Of a stretch of 64,000 nucleotides of DNA, positions 33,801 to 46,048 are shown one piece after another (within the stretch, counting starts at the first letter, position 1; every line of letters starts with the position of its first letter). Location: NCBI GenBank assembly GCA_038496445.1, contig JALMLS010000637.1, forward strand, positions 1 to 64,000. The letters are read 5' to 3'. This DNA comes from Trichosphaerium sp. ATCC 40318. Its lineage: Eukaryota; Discosea; Flabellinia; Trichosidae. The position numbers and the translations under genes were made by a program. The notes below the pieces were generated by a model. It was not told where the DNA came from, did not search any database, and worked only from the letters and a program-made list of their open reading frames with translations.

Positions 33801-35707
33801 ATGTATTGGCGTTCCAGTAAGAGACCAACGATAATCTGCTTTTACTAAACATGTATATGAGTTTAATTACCATAAATCACGTAGATGTATTTCAAAGAAT
33901 TGAAAAAAAAACTGAAAAAAAAAACATACACTGCGCTATAGCCTTGAATCGATGTGTTATTCGGTTCTTTATCGCATGGGCTTCATCTAACACTATTCTA
34001 TGGAATCTAAAACAATAAATAAGTACACAGTACAACACCCGAGACCCAAAATAAACGACAACTGACCATACCTTATACTGTAAAGGGAATTTGTATTCCA
34101 TCTCAATTTCTTCCTAAAATCAGCGCCAAGAGTTCCATAAGACGTTAATATTATATCATGTGAACGTAGCCAATCAGGTGATCCATCACGTTTAGCGCCA
34201 TAGTATGTATAAACAGAGAAAAAACCTGGTTCAAATTTCTCATCAACTTCTTGTCCCCATTGCGTAATCAAAGATGCAGGGACTACTATCTACATAACGA
34301 ATATTAATGCAAAGAAACACAAAATATGCGTGATATAAAACAAAACAAATCTGAACCAACGCTACACCACAAAACACGCAATGTAACAGCGATGTCCGAA
34401 AAAAGGAACAAGAAAGTTCCGTTCTGAAAAAAAACGCGCCAAAAACACGTGATTTCGAACGACACCTCTTTGTGACCCTTATTTTGTTGAAAAAAAATCG
34501 TACCAGTGTAGGTTTCCTTTTTTCTGGGCGATGTGCTGCTAGTAAAGCAAGTGTAGTGATCTAATGACGTACATTAAAAAAAAACATTCCAAAACAAAGT
34601 ACGCACTGTTTTACCAATACCCATGTCATCTTTTTACCGAGAGCACAAGATTAATAACTTGGTTGCTTAAATTTATTCAAAAAAAATTTAATTGTACCTG
34701 CCAGGATACCTCCTTTAACGCGACGTCTGCCTAACTTAACAGTTTTCTCCTGTGCAAGCATCCAAGCAAGAGCTTGACGTTGATGCCTTACAAGTTACCA
34801 GTTAGTTTAAATGGTATGATAATCATACAAGAGAGGTTGGTTGTATGTCATAAGAACTCGTACAAATGCAATGGGTTTGCTTTGCATAGACCTTCTGGAT
34901 CATCTTCCTCTGGCCAATCATCAAAATTCTTTGTTGGTACAAAACTTTCTATTTCTTCCTTCTCTTCGGCTTTAGACTCTTTTATATCTTGTCATAGTTA
35001 AGAACGCATAGTGTATTAGTATATACATACCTTGAATAATACTATAAAGGTCTTTAACGTCTGGTTTATCTTCAAATTCATTGTCAACTTCTTCAAAAAT
35101 ATTTTCAGTTAAATCAATCTCTTGACCTTCGAAGCGCGTTAAATCATATATCTTCTCCTGTTTTGGTTTTCTAACATTAGCATTGAGTGTATTAGAGCGT
35201 GGTGGGCCCGGTCTCCTTTTTGCTGGCTAATCAAGCATTAGATTAATAAAAGCGAAATTGACGTTCACGGGTGGGTTTATATTCTCGCGAAAGGGCGATA
35301 CTGTCATATCGTATACAGGTCTAGGCATTCTACCTGTCTTAGCGTTCGTAAGGTTATTTACCAAATCAATACAGACAGGCGGAAACCCCTTGGGTCTTCT
35401 TCTACGTCGTGCTGGCCTTCTTTCGTCTGGCGACGTTAAATCCAGCAATACTGTACTTTGTTAATCTTAATTACACAAAAACAGTACCTGGTCGCCTTTT
35501 TGAGCGTCCAGTTCGATTAATAACCTTTTTGGCGGAAGGTACAGGCACTTTAGGTGTTGCACGAGGCAAAGGTGCTGGTATGCCAAGTAGAGCGCTCAGA
35601 TCTCCTAGCATGTGAATATCAGGAGGCGCACTCGGTCTTTTCCCTCGTGTGCGTGAAAAAACGCCACGATTGCCAGTAACACCTTCCAGTATCTCTTGGA
35701 AGGACAT
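30810..35707 (-). CDS. Rad5/Rad16/HLTF-type SNF2 ATPase with internal RING
   Basis: Many short exons give a protein of roughly 1,000 residues. N-terminal Arg-rich disordered part ([13 protein letters not shown]), then the SNF2 ATPase: [22 protein letters not shown] (Walker A), [11 protein letters not shown], the [10 protein letters not shown] box and [10 protein letters not shown]. Between the ATPase lobes is a C3HC4 RING (CQICYDE, PCGHKFC, CPICRTS) and an acidic Ser/Asp/Glu-rich stretch around 32100-32450. The helicase C part has [36 protein letters not shown] and the end near AAVGEGDE. This arrangement is typical of Rad16/Rad5/HLTF/SHPRH proteins: DNA-dependent ATPase plus ubiquitin E3 in DNA repair or damage tolerance. 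No HIRAN domain was seen, so Rad16-like is as likely as Rad5-like. Walker A has Ile where Leu is usual. Confidence 0.9.
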
Positions 35708-36080
35708 TGCGCTTGTTTCAGTGGGAATGTAATGCTGTAAGCGAGGTCAATTGTGTTCTGTTAATAACAGCCCGCAATGCACCGCTAACCGCGCAAATGA
35801 ACACCGATCAAGCTTAGCGAGTAGACAAGACCTGAGCGAAATTCTTCAGCGCAAAAACAAATACGATCGCCAATGGCTTCGTACCATCTCCTGCGCGTAG
35901 TAAATGTGATTGCGAAAGTTATAAGCGGGTTTTTTTACACTTTCTTGGCCTTTTGAGTTGAATCACCTAACAATTCGAAAAAGGTACTCTACGACATAAA
36001 TACAGCAAAGTAATTGTCAAAGTCATTATTTGATTGACTGAAACAGAAATTTGGCATAACTTTACAAGTAAATATTTAAC
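35708..36080. promoter_or_regulatory. Divergent intergenic region
   Basis: 373 bp between the divergent starts of the SNF2-RING gene (minus) and the TIP30-like gene (plus). It must hold both promoters. No specific site beyond A/T-rich tracts could be recognised. Confidence 0.5.
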
Positions 36081-36737
36081 ATGGCAGCAAGTCTAAAGAC
36101 AGCCATAATTCTTGGCGCTACTGGATTGACAGGCAGCAAACTATTGAATAAACTGGTAGATGACGACAGATACGATAAAGTAAAGGTATTTACGCGAAGA
36201 AACGTCACTTTACAAAACGACAAAATAGAAGAGCACATCGTAGATTTACTAGCGCTTGATGAACAAGCAGAAGAATTTACTGGAGACGAAGTTTATTGCT
36301 GTGTCGGCACAACAAAAGCTAAAACGCCAAACAGCGACATATATAAGAAGATAGACTATGGTATACCTGTTACAGCTGCTTCTTTATGCGTTCAAAACAA
36401 AATACCAACGCTTGTCATTGTTTCGGCTCAAGGCGCAAATGCAAAGAGCTGGATACAATATAACCGTATTAAAGGCCAAATGGAGGAAAAAGTCCTTACC
36501 TTCAAAGATATTCCAAAACTACACATTATGCAGCCTACTCTGATCATGGGAAAGCGTGAAGAGCATAGAACGGGAGAATTAATTGCTAAAAAACTACTTG
36601 GCTTTTTATCAAGCGCAAGTATTCACGCTGATGTTATCGTAGATGCAATGGTTCTAGCAGCAAATGATCCTGACTTTGTATCAAATAGAGTTTCAAGTAG
36701 CGCTATGCGTAAATTGGTATCAAAATACTCTTCATGA
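36081..36737 (+). CDS. TIP30/FMP52-like NAD(P)-binding oxidoreductase
   Basis: Single-exon frame of 218 residues, the usual family length (about 220-240). The N-terminal Rossmann motif is GATGLTGSKLL (GxxGxxG, residues 12-18). YCCVGTTKAK follows at the fourth strand, then a VIVSAQGAN strand with Ser in the catalytic-serine region, and Y-x3-K as YNRIKGQ, so the atypical SDR signature residues are in place. MQPTLIMGKREEHR matches the RPGxLLG...E..R motif of HTATIP2 and yeast Fmp52. Function in this organism is unknown; the yeast protein is a mitochondrial outer-membrane protein and the human one is linked to nuclear import and transcription. The lack of introns is unusual among its neighbours. 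Confidence 0.9.
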   Translation: MAASLKTAIILGATGLTGSKLLNKLVDDDRYDKVKVFTRRNVTLQNDKIEEHIVDLLALDEQAEEFTGDEVYCCVGTTKAKTPNSDIYKKIDYGIPVTAASLCVQNKIPTLVIVSAQGANAKSWIQYNRIKGQMEEKVLTFKDIPKLHIMQPTLIMGKREEHRTGELIAKKLLGFLSSASIHADVIVDAMVLAANDPDFVSNRVSSSAMRKLVSKYSS

Positions 36738-36985
36738 CAATTTATCACGTGTTACATTAATCATAATAAAAAACTGTTAAAAACTTTCGACAGTTTTTTT
36801 GTAATGATTCCCTGCTGTGTCAACATACGACTTTCGCTTTGTTTTATTCGATAAAGTAAGGCAGGTATAGCAATGACTGGCTAACAGAAGTACTGAGTAT
36901 GGTCATCCTTTAAGGTCAGGAGAAAAACAATTAAGAGCACAAACGTATTTAATAATTTAAGTCTTTGTGCACAGTTCTACAGCAT

Positions 36986-38536
36986 CTAATTAAGAATGCG
37001 CCTCCAATCTTTGGCACCATATCTGTTCATAAACCCATCCACACGTTCTTGAGACAACCAATCGTTACTCAAATCCCTTTCAATACGACTGATCAAACTC
37101 TTCTTATCTTCCGTATTTTTTGATGACCTTACATAAGCGATAGCTTCAGATACTGTAGACTTTGAGTGACGTGTGTTACCAACAGAATATAAGAAATCTG
37201 CTTCTACCATAATAGAAGCATCAAAGTTAGCGCATTTAGCACGCCATATCTATGAGAAACTTTAGAACAAAGTTTGGAAAAAGAACTAAACAAGTTAGTG
37301 TAACTTACCTTCCACACATTTTCAATTTTGCCAATACGACATACAAGGAAACTAGCAATATTTATCTCAGTTTCAAAGCCCCAAGAACCGCCGCCATGAC
37401 ACTCAGCGTTCTCACAAGCGCCATCATGAATAGCGTAAATAATTAACTCCATCTCTGAGAAGAAATGATTAAGTAACAGTTAACTTTTCACAAAACGTAC
37501 TGTCAAGGTAAGCATCGTATGCTGTCTGATTACTTCGTAGTTCTTTCAACTCATTAGTCATATGAACAAGAAGAACTGCTCTTTTATCTTTGTTTATATC
37601 ATCTCGATTTTGTAGATGACTTCTATATCCAACAGCACTATAAAGTGAATCTTCGTTTTGATTAACTAAAAGTTTATCCAAAATATCCTTAGCATTCAGT
37701 TCTGATATTCTCTTACGATCCTGAACCTGAGTTTCTAGTAGAGTCTCAACCTTAAGGTACATGGTGAGTAAAATGTAGTTTATTACACGTGATAGAAGGC
37801 AGCAAAGAGGTAATTTCATTGAAAGGAAAAACAGTTTCGAAAAGGCTAGAATTAGTACCTTGTACGGTTTCCATTTTTTCTTCTCCCAGAAAGAGTTTAC
37901 TGCTTCTTGGGATAGCCAATTTCGTTTATCCTTCTCATATTGTTCGATAATAAGCGCTTGTTGTCCTCTTTTGCTTTTATCACGGTTTCGCTTAACCAAG
38001 TCCATCGTATCGCGTATGGAGGTATCTATAGAGCCTCCTAGGTACAACCAAGCAGGTTTAACCGCACATCTTCACCAGAACAATCAGAACTTTATAGCTA
38101 TCGGCTATTACGGTACCTATCGCATTGGACGTCTTCTTGGCATGAAAACAAGCTAAATATACGCCAAACGTTTTGGACGTTGTGGAACCTCGTCAGCAAG
38201 TGACAAAGCGCGTTACAGCTCTGAGAACACTGCGCATAGCGCAACTCCTGTTGAAAAAATAAGAACAATTTACTTACAGTTCATTTCCACCTGATTGGAC
38301 TTGGCGTCTGCAAAGTAGGCGATTTCTTGATCTGCTAGGTATGCAACAAGTTTTTCGTCTATTTCTTTGTTTAAACAATTCATTAATGCAGCCACCGCTT
38401 TTCTACGACCCTCTAGAGGTGTCTGCCATTTTTTTCTGTTATGTGCAAACAAGCCGCTTAGCGAGTTTGGCTTTGCTCTTGCTTGCTCCACTAGCTTTTT
38501 ACCCTCACTTAGTGCTTTAGTTGCGTTGACAGCCAT
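36986..38536 (-). CDS. Orphan protein with repeated WLSQE-F-W motif
   Basis: At least five exons fit on the minus strand. Start at ATG 38536 (MAVNATKALSEGKKLVEQAR); donor after QVEMN; second exon SIDTSIRDTMDLVKRN...; third ETQVQDRKRISELNAKDIL; fourth EMELIIYAIHDGACENAE; last exon to a TAG at 36986. A motif occurs twice, once as NWLSQEAVNSFWEKKKWKP and once as DWLSQERVDGFMNRYGAKDW, at the ends of the second and last exons. Helical and charged otherwise, with no signal peptide or membrane segment. No family recognised. All exon phases used join in frame, which supports it as a real gene. Confidence 0.65.
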
Positions 38537-38649
38537 TCGTATTTTTGTAAACAAGGACCACAGTCTGACGAATGAATCACTGAACACTTTGCAACTTTCT
38601 TGACAATTGAGAAAAAAATATGAAGCATGGCACAGACACATTCTAATTT

Positions 38650-40500
38650 ATTTATCTATGGCTATAAAGTAGTTACGCCAACAGTATCAACACCTACTGC
38701 CAAACATAAAATAGGAAACATAAACCCTTGAAGTCACATGGCGATGTTCCAAAAGGACAGATTTAAAAATTTGTATTTGAAAAAATTTCTCGGTTTATTC
38801 TTCTAGCTTTTATGGTGACAATAAGGTACAAAGTAGGTCCTTATTATTACCCTAAAACCATTTATTAACATCCTCACAACGTCTGAGACTTTTTTTAGAA
38901 CTAAACAAACAGCGACTGAACAGATCAAGCTACAAAATTATGTAAAATACTGTGAAGGCACTAAAAAACGCCAAAATCACCGAACATGACAAAATTCTAC
39001 ATACCTTCCTTGCTGTTGTCAATGCACCCTTTAAGTACTTTCAGGTTTGGTTGTTCTAAGGATTTGACACGAAGGTCAAATCCAAAGTGATGAGATTTAA
39101 TTTTGTATTTACTTTGCTGTTGTTAACACACAAATATATCTGGTATTTGTATGTCGCCTTTGGCGTTATTAACATTACCTCACATTAGAGCATAATGCCT
39201 TTGCTGCTAACTACGAAGATACCTACACTAGGTAGGTACTTAGATATGATCAAAAGTCCGTAGAGTACGTATTACTTGTTTTAAACAGATTATCTGCATA
39301 ACCTTGTATTCTGGTGCTTCTAAAGATAACATCCTAAGAGAAGTTCTTCGAGGAGTTTCAATGACGTCATTGGAAACGCATGTGTATTGTTTATGCCACT
39401 ACGAAAAGAGTAGGATTTATCACAAGTACTGCAAAAAAAAAAAAAAGCAGTTGGATGCTTTTAATAAAACGGCTCCCAACTCTTTGAATAGGCTCGTGAT
39501 AACCGTCTTCGGAGACAACATTGTCGGCGCTATTGGTACATCCTCAAAGACTGCAATATTATAGAAAGGAGTCTATTAGAAAAATAACAGCAGAGCACGT
39601 GTTTAGATACGATTACAACTGTTTTTACTCCTAATTACACTTTTTTGTAATAACCTCTTTCGGATAAGCTACCTAAAAATATCTTATAAATATCTTATTA
39701 CGCCATATCTGTAATCTCGCACCAAGGATATCGCTTCCCAGCTCAAAAAAAAATATCCAAAACGTCACGCCGTTTCGAAACACTGTTGCTAGCAGTAAGA
39801 ATACACGTGTGCGTTGTATGTTATTTCTACGGTTAAACACTCCTGTATAGTTCCGGTATTATTTAAAGCGGGCGTAACAGTTATTGTGCACGTGTTGAGC
39901 GGTACGTTCTCATTGACATTGAACTTGGGAACCAACTATTGGGAAAAATTGTAACTGTAATGTATAGTTTTGGGAGCGCAGCAAAGAATACCAAAGACTT
40001 TGTTGTGTATTATCTATCATGTGGGTTAAGTATTGCCAACACCGAAGTAAATTACTTGTACGAGTTGTGTGATAATACTAGACCACGGAAAAGGCAAAAA
40101 ACTGACAGTATTAAATGACCAGAATATTAGAAAAACACCAAACGTCGCGTGTACCTTACTAGCGCTCGGAGCATTTAATTACGCGCTTACGAATTACATG
40201 TCAACAGATGGTATATTTGAGAAAGCATTGGCGATCAAATATAGGACTATACACGCACAACCTCACTTGCTGTAAATTCTTTTTTTGGTAGCAATCTCCA
40301 GGTAGGACGCAGTTATGTTAGAAGCATAATGATGCTACTTTAACGCAAGACAACTCCGAAAAAAAATCCTTGAACCAGGGTTATCCCGATATGTGTCACA
40401 TTGCGTGATATCTCCGGGGAGTTGGTAAGTCAGTGTTTCAGTTCCAGTTAGTTTCCAAAACATTTCGGTTTACATTCTTTCTGTAAAGCAACAAACTGTA
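38650..40500. other. Long gap, no supported gene
   Basis: Sequence with several CACGTG sites (39598, 39805, 39890) and short unrelated open frames (39304-39564, 40069-40275) that show no family, splice partners or codon preference I can defend. It may contain the 5' region of the next plus-strand gene. Confidence 0.4.
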
Positions 40501-40556
40501 AAAAAAATGAGTAAAGTAGCAAGAGCACCAAGACCACGTGATAGTAGAAACAAAAT

Positions 40557-41060
40557 ATGGAAGTTCAAGTACCACAAAACAACAGGAATAGACGTAAAAT
40601 CATGTGGGAAAGCATACAGAAACCTATACCAGTTAATAGTAACCTCAAGACCCATAAAATATCAGCTAGAAGATTACAACCTTGTTTGGAACAGAAACGA
40701 AGGTACACCCTTTTTTTCCTTCTAAAACACACACCTCAAATACGCTCTCGATACTGGGTACTAATAATTGTTCCTTCAGCTTACTCAGATGAACACGACG
40801 GGTTTTGTATACACGAGTTTTTTCCTTGTCCTCTCTCTGTACAATCACGTGATAAAGCTTCATCAACATACGGCAGTACAGCGCGTATTCGATACGCTGG
40901 GAAACTACGACCTCATTCTGCTTTCAAAGCTGTCATAAAAGGAACAGATACATCACATGTACCGATAGGACGGCTAATACCAATGAAGATAAAGAAAATT
41001 GTAAAGAACGAAGAAAGAAAAATAACATTTGTAAAACAAGAAAACACCGTTGTGAGATAG
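40557..41060 (+). CDS. Small basic protein, unknown
   Basis: The ATG at 40557 has a good AaaatATGG context and three stops just upstream in frame. The unspliced frame runs 167 codons to 41060. A likely 176 bp intron (donor after CAGAAACGAAG near 40700, acceptor cggcag near 40876) keeps the frame and joins CLEQKR to TARIRYAGKLRPHS. This gives about 110 residues rich in Lys/Arg and ending QENTVVR. The intron stretch is T-rich and would encode the odd hydrophobic middle. No domain recognised; the basic composition hints at nucleic-acid binding, but that is only a guess. Confidence 0.45.
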   Translation: MEVQVPQNNRNRRKIMWESIQKPIPVNSNLKTHKISARRLQPCLEQKRRYTLFFLLKHTPQIRSRYWVLIIVPSAYSDEHDGFCIHEFFPCPLSVQSRDKASSTYGSTARIRYAGKLRPHSAFKAVIKGTDTSHVPIGRLIPMKIKKIVKNEERKITFVKQENTVVR

Positions 41061-41906
41061 TAGTCTCAAAAATAATAAAAAAGAAAAAGATTGTACAGAG
41101 GGAAACAGAAAGGGAAAGTGTGTGTCACGTCATTGTTTTTTGAGAATCATTTTTCATCTTGCGTCATATCTCATACTACTGAGTTCTTTTGTGTACCACA
41201 TCGCTCGGTTCAGTATTTGTCTAAATATGATAGATAGACGTTTATTGTTGGTTTTTTGTCCTTTTTTTCATCTTTTCTCTATTTGTTCGAAATATCATTT
41301 TTTTGTGCACGTGATTACACGTACTGCGCCATCTGACACTACCAAAGAGTTTTTCATAGGCTGTAAAGATGTTTAAACAAGGCGTAAGGGCCTACAATGT
41401 GCGATGAATGACGGACTTGTAACGTACAGAAAATACGCTTATTTCGAGGTGAGACTTTTCTGAGAGATAGGTCTGTAGTGAGTTGTTCCACACAATTTTT
41501 TAGTCGAAATATTTTTTATCATAAGCAAAAGGAACTAAAAACAAGAACCACATTTGTGCGTTCCAGGGAAAATTGTCTTGCTCTTTGCGACGCATTTCTA
41601 GACGTAGGGAACGCCAAACAAGTAGGTTTCGAAAAGGAATGGAGTAAGAAAAAGAGAGGTCAACTCACAACCCATACCAACTCTGAACATCTTCTTTACA
41701 AGCAAACAAATCAAAAAAACGTTTCCGTAGTAAAAACTCTTCCTGGCTCTTGAAAGTAGCGTTGGATAATCTATACACCAGCACCGTCTAAAATCGTCAC
41801 TTAGTAAACATGACGGGTAAAATATTACAGTTGTCTTGACACAGTTAAGTTTCAATGAAATGTGGTTCTTAAGTTGTTTTTTTTATTGTTTTCGCTTCTA
41901 GAAAAT
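41061..41906. other. Intergenic, no gene seen
   Basis: Between the small basic protein gene and the 3' end of the minus-strand membrane-flavodoxin gene. The open frames at 41122-41376 and 41478-41753 have no recognised homology and overlap opposite-strand frames. Confidence 0.4.
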
Positions 41907-44820
41907 TTACAATTCAATGTCGTCACCCACAACACTAGTCATAGTACTCTTATACAACAAGTTGTGATCACCATTACCAACAATAAGATTATCTGACTCG
42001 CTCTCTGAGATAAAGCTACTTTTTAAGCCAGAGTTACGATCTCGAGCTGGAATCAATGGATCTTCAAATTGATTATCACCTCTTGAAGAGGTAGCAACAC
42101 TCTCCTTCTGCTTTGCTTCGCTTTTCTCTATATCAAGTTCTAATCTATCCGTAGGTCCGTTTACTACAATATTAGGTGGTGAATAGCTATCTTCATCTTC
42201 TTGCGAAGACCCAGAGCTACCCAACTTTTGATTTGTAGATTTTGAACTCATTTCCGAGAGTTCTCTTCCTTGTACTGGTTTTCCAACACTTACAGTCTGT
42301 AGTGAAGCACTCTGGTTCACTGTGTATATGCTAGTCATAGTAGAAGCATGTTTAAATACTGTTCTACCAGCAAATGATATAAACCGATCATGAGCGTTTT
42401 TACTAGCATATGCACGGCTATCAACATTATTCACTAGATTCAACATAAGTCACGTGAATCACTTTTAACTTTGCGTACACTCATATGCCCCTTTTAGCTG
42501 TACTCCACTGAATCTTAGCACGGATCTATCTAGTGTGTTTTCAACACCTGGGAATATTCGTGTTCCCATTGCTGGTCCACCGTATGTTCTAAAAATAAGG
42601 GCTTGTTTACCAAGAAGCAATCTTTTAACACCAGTGCGCTAAGTAGATCGTTAGATATCGCATGTAACTTGCGAGTTGTCTTACTTGTGCCAGTGTACGA
42701 ACGCAAGGCATGAAGGTAAAAAAGAAAGAACCAAACCAAGTAAACAAGTATACAATAGGGTTGTATCGCCAGTTTCTATAAACAAGTGTTAGAGCGAAAC
42801 ATAACTACTTCAACAAGTATTGGCCTTACCTATCAGAAAAGAACTTGTATGCAACACCACTAACAAATGTACAGTCGATGAACAGTTTAAGATGCCCAGG
42901 TAAGTTATACCAGTGAACTGGGTACACGAAAACGTAAGTTTGTGCATCGCGTATTAGTTGTTGACATTGTTTAATATTTGCTGGGTTTAATTGTAACTCC
43001 TTAGAGGTTGTTAACAGTGAACTTCATTATAAACAATATATTGCTGGCTTCTTACCTCAACGTGTATTGTAGCCGTACACAAGTTTGTAAAAGAACCAAG
43101 CTGTTTTTCAATCTCACAAACAATCTGTTGCGAAAGTGTTTGGGTTGTCTTTTTTGATACACCGTCAGGATGTATTGAGCTGTATCCATTAATAATAAGT
43201 ATATCAGGCTTATTTCCATTTGAAAACGTGATTGCCTAATACAATCATTAAGTTAAATAAGTACAAACGGACTAATCGTATTCATACTGATGGCGCTTGA
43301 GTCAATTTCATCGGCTTTGATAATATTCTATTTGTCGAAATTGGTTGAACTTTAGTGTCCTTTACTGAGTTACTGACGTAAGCAGACGGTGGACATCTAT
43401 CCATCATTTGGTCTGTGTATAGTAGATAATGTATTAAAGCGTTAATAAGATATGAAGAGTGCTCCCACTGCTCATACTGATCACCAAAAAAGATATCACC
43501 TTTGATCAAAAATCAACCAAAAATTGAAAACCCCAAAAAAAGTACGCACCTAAACTAAATGCAACAAACAAGAATACAACTACTTTAAGACCGAATTTAG
43601 CTTTGTCCATATACCATAATTTCTGCAGCCACCCATCAGCATATGCTTCCTAAAGAAATAAAGTGAGCAACGCTTTGGATCACGTGTTAAATTGCGAAGC
43701 CATCAAAAAGTTCATCAAATAACAGTTCAGACAAGCTGGATTTGCTGTTGCCTTGGTCTATCCCTGCGTACTTTATAAGGCCAAATCATAGCTACTAAGA
43801 ACACAAACGCCATGGATGCTTCTAGAACCTTTGATCCATATAATACAGGAGTTCCCAAAGGCTTCATGCCAATACTAGCAAAATAAACTTCGAATGATGT
43901 ATCTCTTTCTTTGATAGTTAACTGGACAAAATGTAAGTAATATCCATCAAAATAAACCGGTTTAACGCATTGAAGATAGAAGCAACTCTAAGTACTAACC
44001 TTTGGAACAGCATCAAGTGCATTCATTCCCATAAAAAACATCCAAAAAAAAGGTACAAAGAAAGACCTTGTACGTCTCAACATAAGCTTTCTGAAAGGTG
44101 GATGTAACGCAATAAATACTATACTGAATGTGAACATAGCTATAGAAAGGTCAGAACGTGATTTCCAATAGTTTCAAAAAATTATGTCCAAGTACTTGTA
44201 TGTTTCCAAAGCGCTTTTCTTTCATTGAAAACAACGTCCATTGTGATAAGCCACGTGAAGAAAATAAAGTATATATACGTTAATGCTCTTCTCAGTTGGT
44301 TTACGAGGTCCATGAATATAGGTAGGATAGCGCCTATAGCAGCAAGACCGAGTATTATGTTTATAACACCGTAAGTGTACATAACAACCCTAGCGACATC
44401 TTTTCCTGTCTTTGGGCTGAAATTTGTTGAGTTGTACTTGGCAACATACTTCTGAGCGCTTTTATCAAGTCCAGTGTAGAAAGGTATCTATACAAACGCG
44501 TCACAGGTTAGTTTGAGGCAGTTTACAATTCAGCCAACGCACATCCACCCAATTCTCTCCATCGTATAACGTATCATTTAGCCTGTTACCGCCAAAGTAT
44601 CGTGAATGAGGTGTAACTAGATCAATTCCATTGAAGAAAAAGTAGAAAAACTAATGTACTATGTTAAATAGCGCTATGGCGCTTTAAAACGCGCCCAGAA
44701 GGTAAATAATATGACAACAGGGTCATTCCAAATTCTCTTTATTAGGCGTAAGCCTCTATGAAGTAGACCTTTCTTTTTCTTTTTATCGCGTAGTTGCTTA
44801 TACGCATAAGCTTTTTCCAT
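41907..44820 (-). CDS. Multi-TM protein fused to NQO-like flavodoxin domain
   Basis: Start ATG 44820 (MEKAYAYKQLRDKKKKKG, cytosolic-type basic head). Successive exons encode about six to seven membrane segments, for example VINIILGLAAIGAILPIF, IYFIFFTWLI, FVPFFWMFFMGM, MAFVFLVAMIWPY and VVVFLFVAFSL. A phase-0 junction (APS to AITFSNG, intron about 43287-43236) leads directly into a flavodoxin_2 fold: DILIINGYSSIHPDG, then TYVFVYPVHWYNLPGHLK with FIDCTF, then GKQALIFRTYGGPAMG. In NAD(P)H-quinone reductases (NQO1/MdaB type) these are the FMN/FAD phosphate strand, the PxxW loop and the final sheet. A Ser/Glu-rich tail of about 150 residues follows. Every junction I tested keeps the frame, arguing for one gene rather than two. 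Inferred role: membrane-bound flavin reductase. I know of no such fusion, but that is from memory only. Confidence 0.75.
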
Positions 44821-44917
44821 CGAGTAAACAGTTTTTTTAACCTAAAAAGAAGGTTCTTTCCGATAATGATAAGGGATTTAGTTCTGGCTTAATTAGGCGT
44901 TTTAATAACACCTCATA
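44821..44917. promoter_or_regulatory. 97 bp bidirectional promoter
   Basis: Only 97 bp separate the ATG of the minus-strand membrane-flavodoxin gene (44820) from the ATG of the plus-strand CRAL-TRIO gene (44918). Both genes must share this promoter space, so co-regulation is plausible. No CACGTG or clear TATA site is seen in it. Confidence 0.55.
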
Positions 44918-46048
44918 ATGACTACGTTCACGTCAATAGGTCCTAAGCAAACACTCGACCCCGAAGAGCTAACAGAAACGGAAAATGAATTGTTGCAAAC
45001 TCTTAAACTTAGTCCTAATACACAAGGTACGCGATAAAAACAAGAAATAGACCCAGTAAGAGCGATTTAAAATAATTTTTGTACTAACAGCCAACAGGTT
45101 TCGGTGACGCGTATCTAATGGCTTGTCTAATGAGTAGAAAGATGGATTTAGACCGTACAACAGAGATGATAGATAAATACCATGATTTCTTTAAAACGTA
45201 CAATAAAACACAAATACCGCCTCTTACTGATTGCTTTGATATATATAAAACAGGGTACGTATAGCTTAATAAAAAAAACGTACCATGAGTATTGTTATTA
45301 GTGAATCTTTTTCGAGTTTTAGCGAGTTTTTTCCTCCTGACATTTTTGTTAAAATAGCTGTTTTTGGATGGTTCCTGGGACTCGTACAAAAGATGGTCTT
45401 GCTATAAACTATGTGAGACCCAGTAAATTAAATATGCGTAAGCATTCCAATGATGTATTGCTTGATTGGCTCATTTGGCACATGACAACTGGAGTTTTCA
45501 CAGAAACGTAAGTACCTACTTTGATGTGCTTCCCTGGGTTTTTAAGCTTATTATGTTTGGTAGGATCGAAGCTATGCGTAATGGTGTTGCTGTCGTAGTT
45601 GATCTTAGTGGGTTTAGCATAACACAAGTTGATTTGGGTTTTAGTAAAATAGCTCTTCTTGCACAAGTATGCTACATATTCGAACAAAAAAACAATAGAA
45701 GGAGTTACAGCTGATACTTCTTAGAGTACTTTCCCAGTTCGTATAAAGAAAATATTTATTATAAACGCACCAATGGTAATGAGACCCGCTGTTCAAATTG
45801 GAAGGATGTTCTTTAAGAACAAATTAATCTCAAGAGTAAGAGAGTCTTGGTTTTTTCTTACACTTATGCATTTTTTTAGATTAAATTTTTAAAGCCTATT
45901 GAGCTTCTTGAACACTTTGATGCAAATCAGCTGCACACCAAATGCGGTGGTAATAAGAAATTCACATTAGGTATACTATTCGGATGTTTGAACCTCTACA
46001 TACTAAGTGTTAACAGGAAAATGGCTTGCTCTATTGCAGAAAATGTAA
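44918..46048 (+). CDS. Sec14-like CRAL-TRIO lipid-binding protein
   Basis: Exons join as MTTFTSIGPKQTLDPEE..., then a CRAL-TRIO N-terminal helix bundle (GDAYLMACLMSRKMDLDRT). The lipid-binding core follows: CFWMVPGTRTKDGLAINY, IEAMRNGVAVVVDLSGFSI, then FPVRIKKIFIINAPMVMRP, a hallmark of the domain's central strand and gate helix. It closes with IKFLKPIELLEHFDANQL and a CGGN motif corresponding to the usual LPxExGG, ending GKWLALLQKM at TAA 46046-46048. About 260 residues, a single-domain Sec14/CRALBP-type protein. Expected to carry a hydrophobic ligand (phosphoinositide, tocopherol-like or retinoid-like); which one cannot be told. Divergent with the membrane-flavodoxin gene. Confidence 0.85.
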
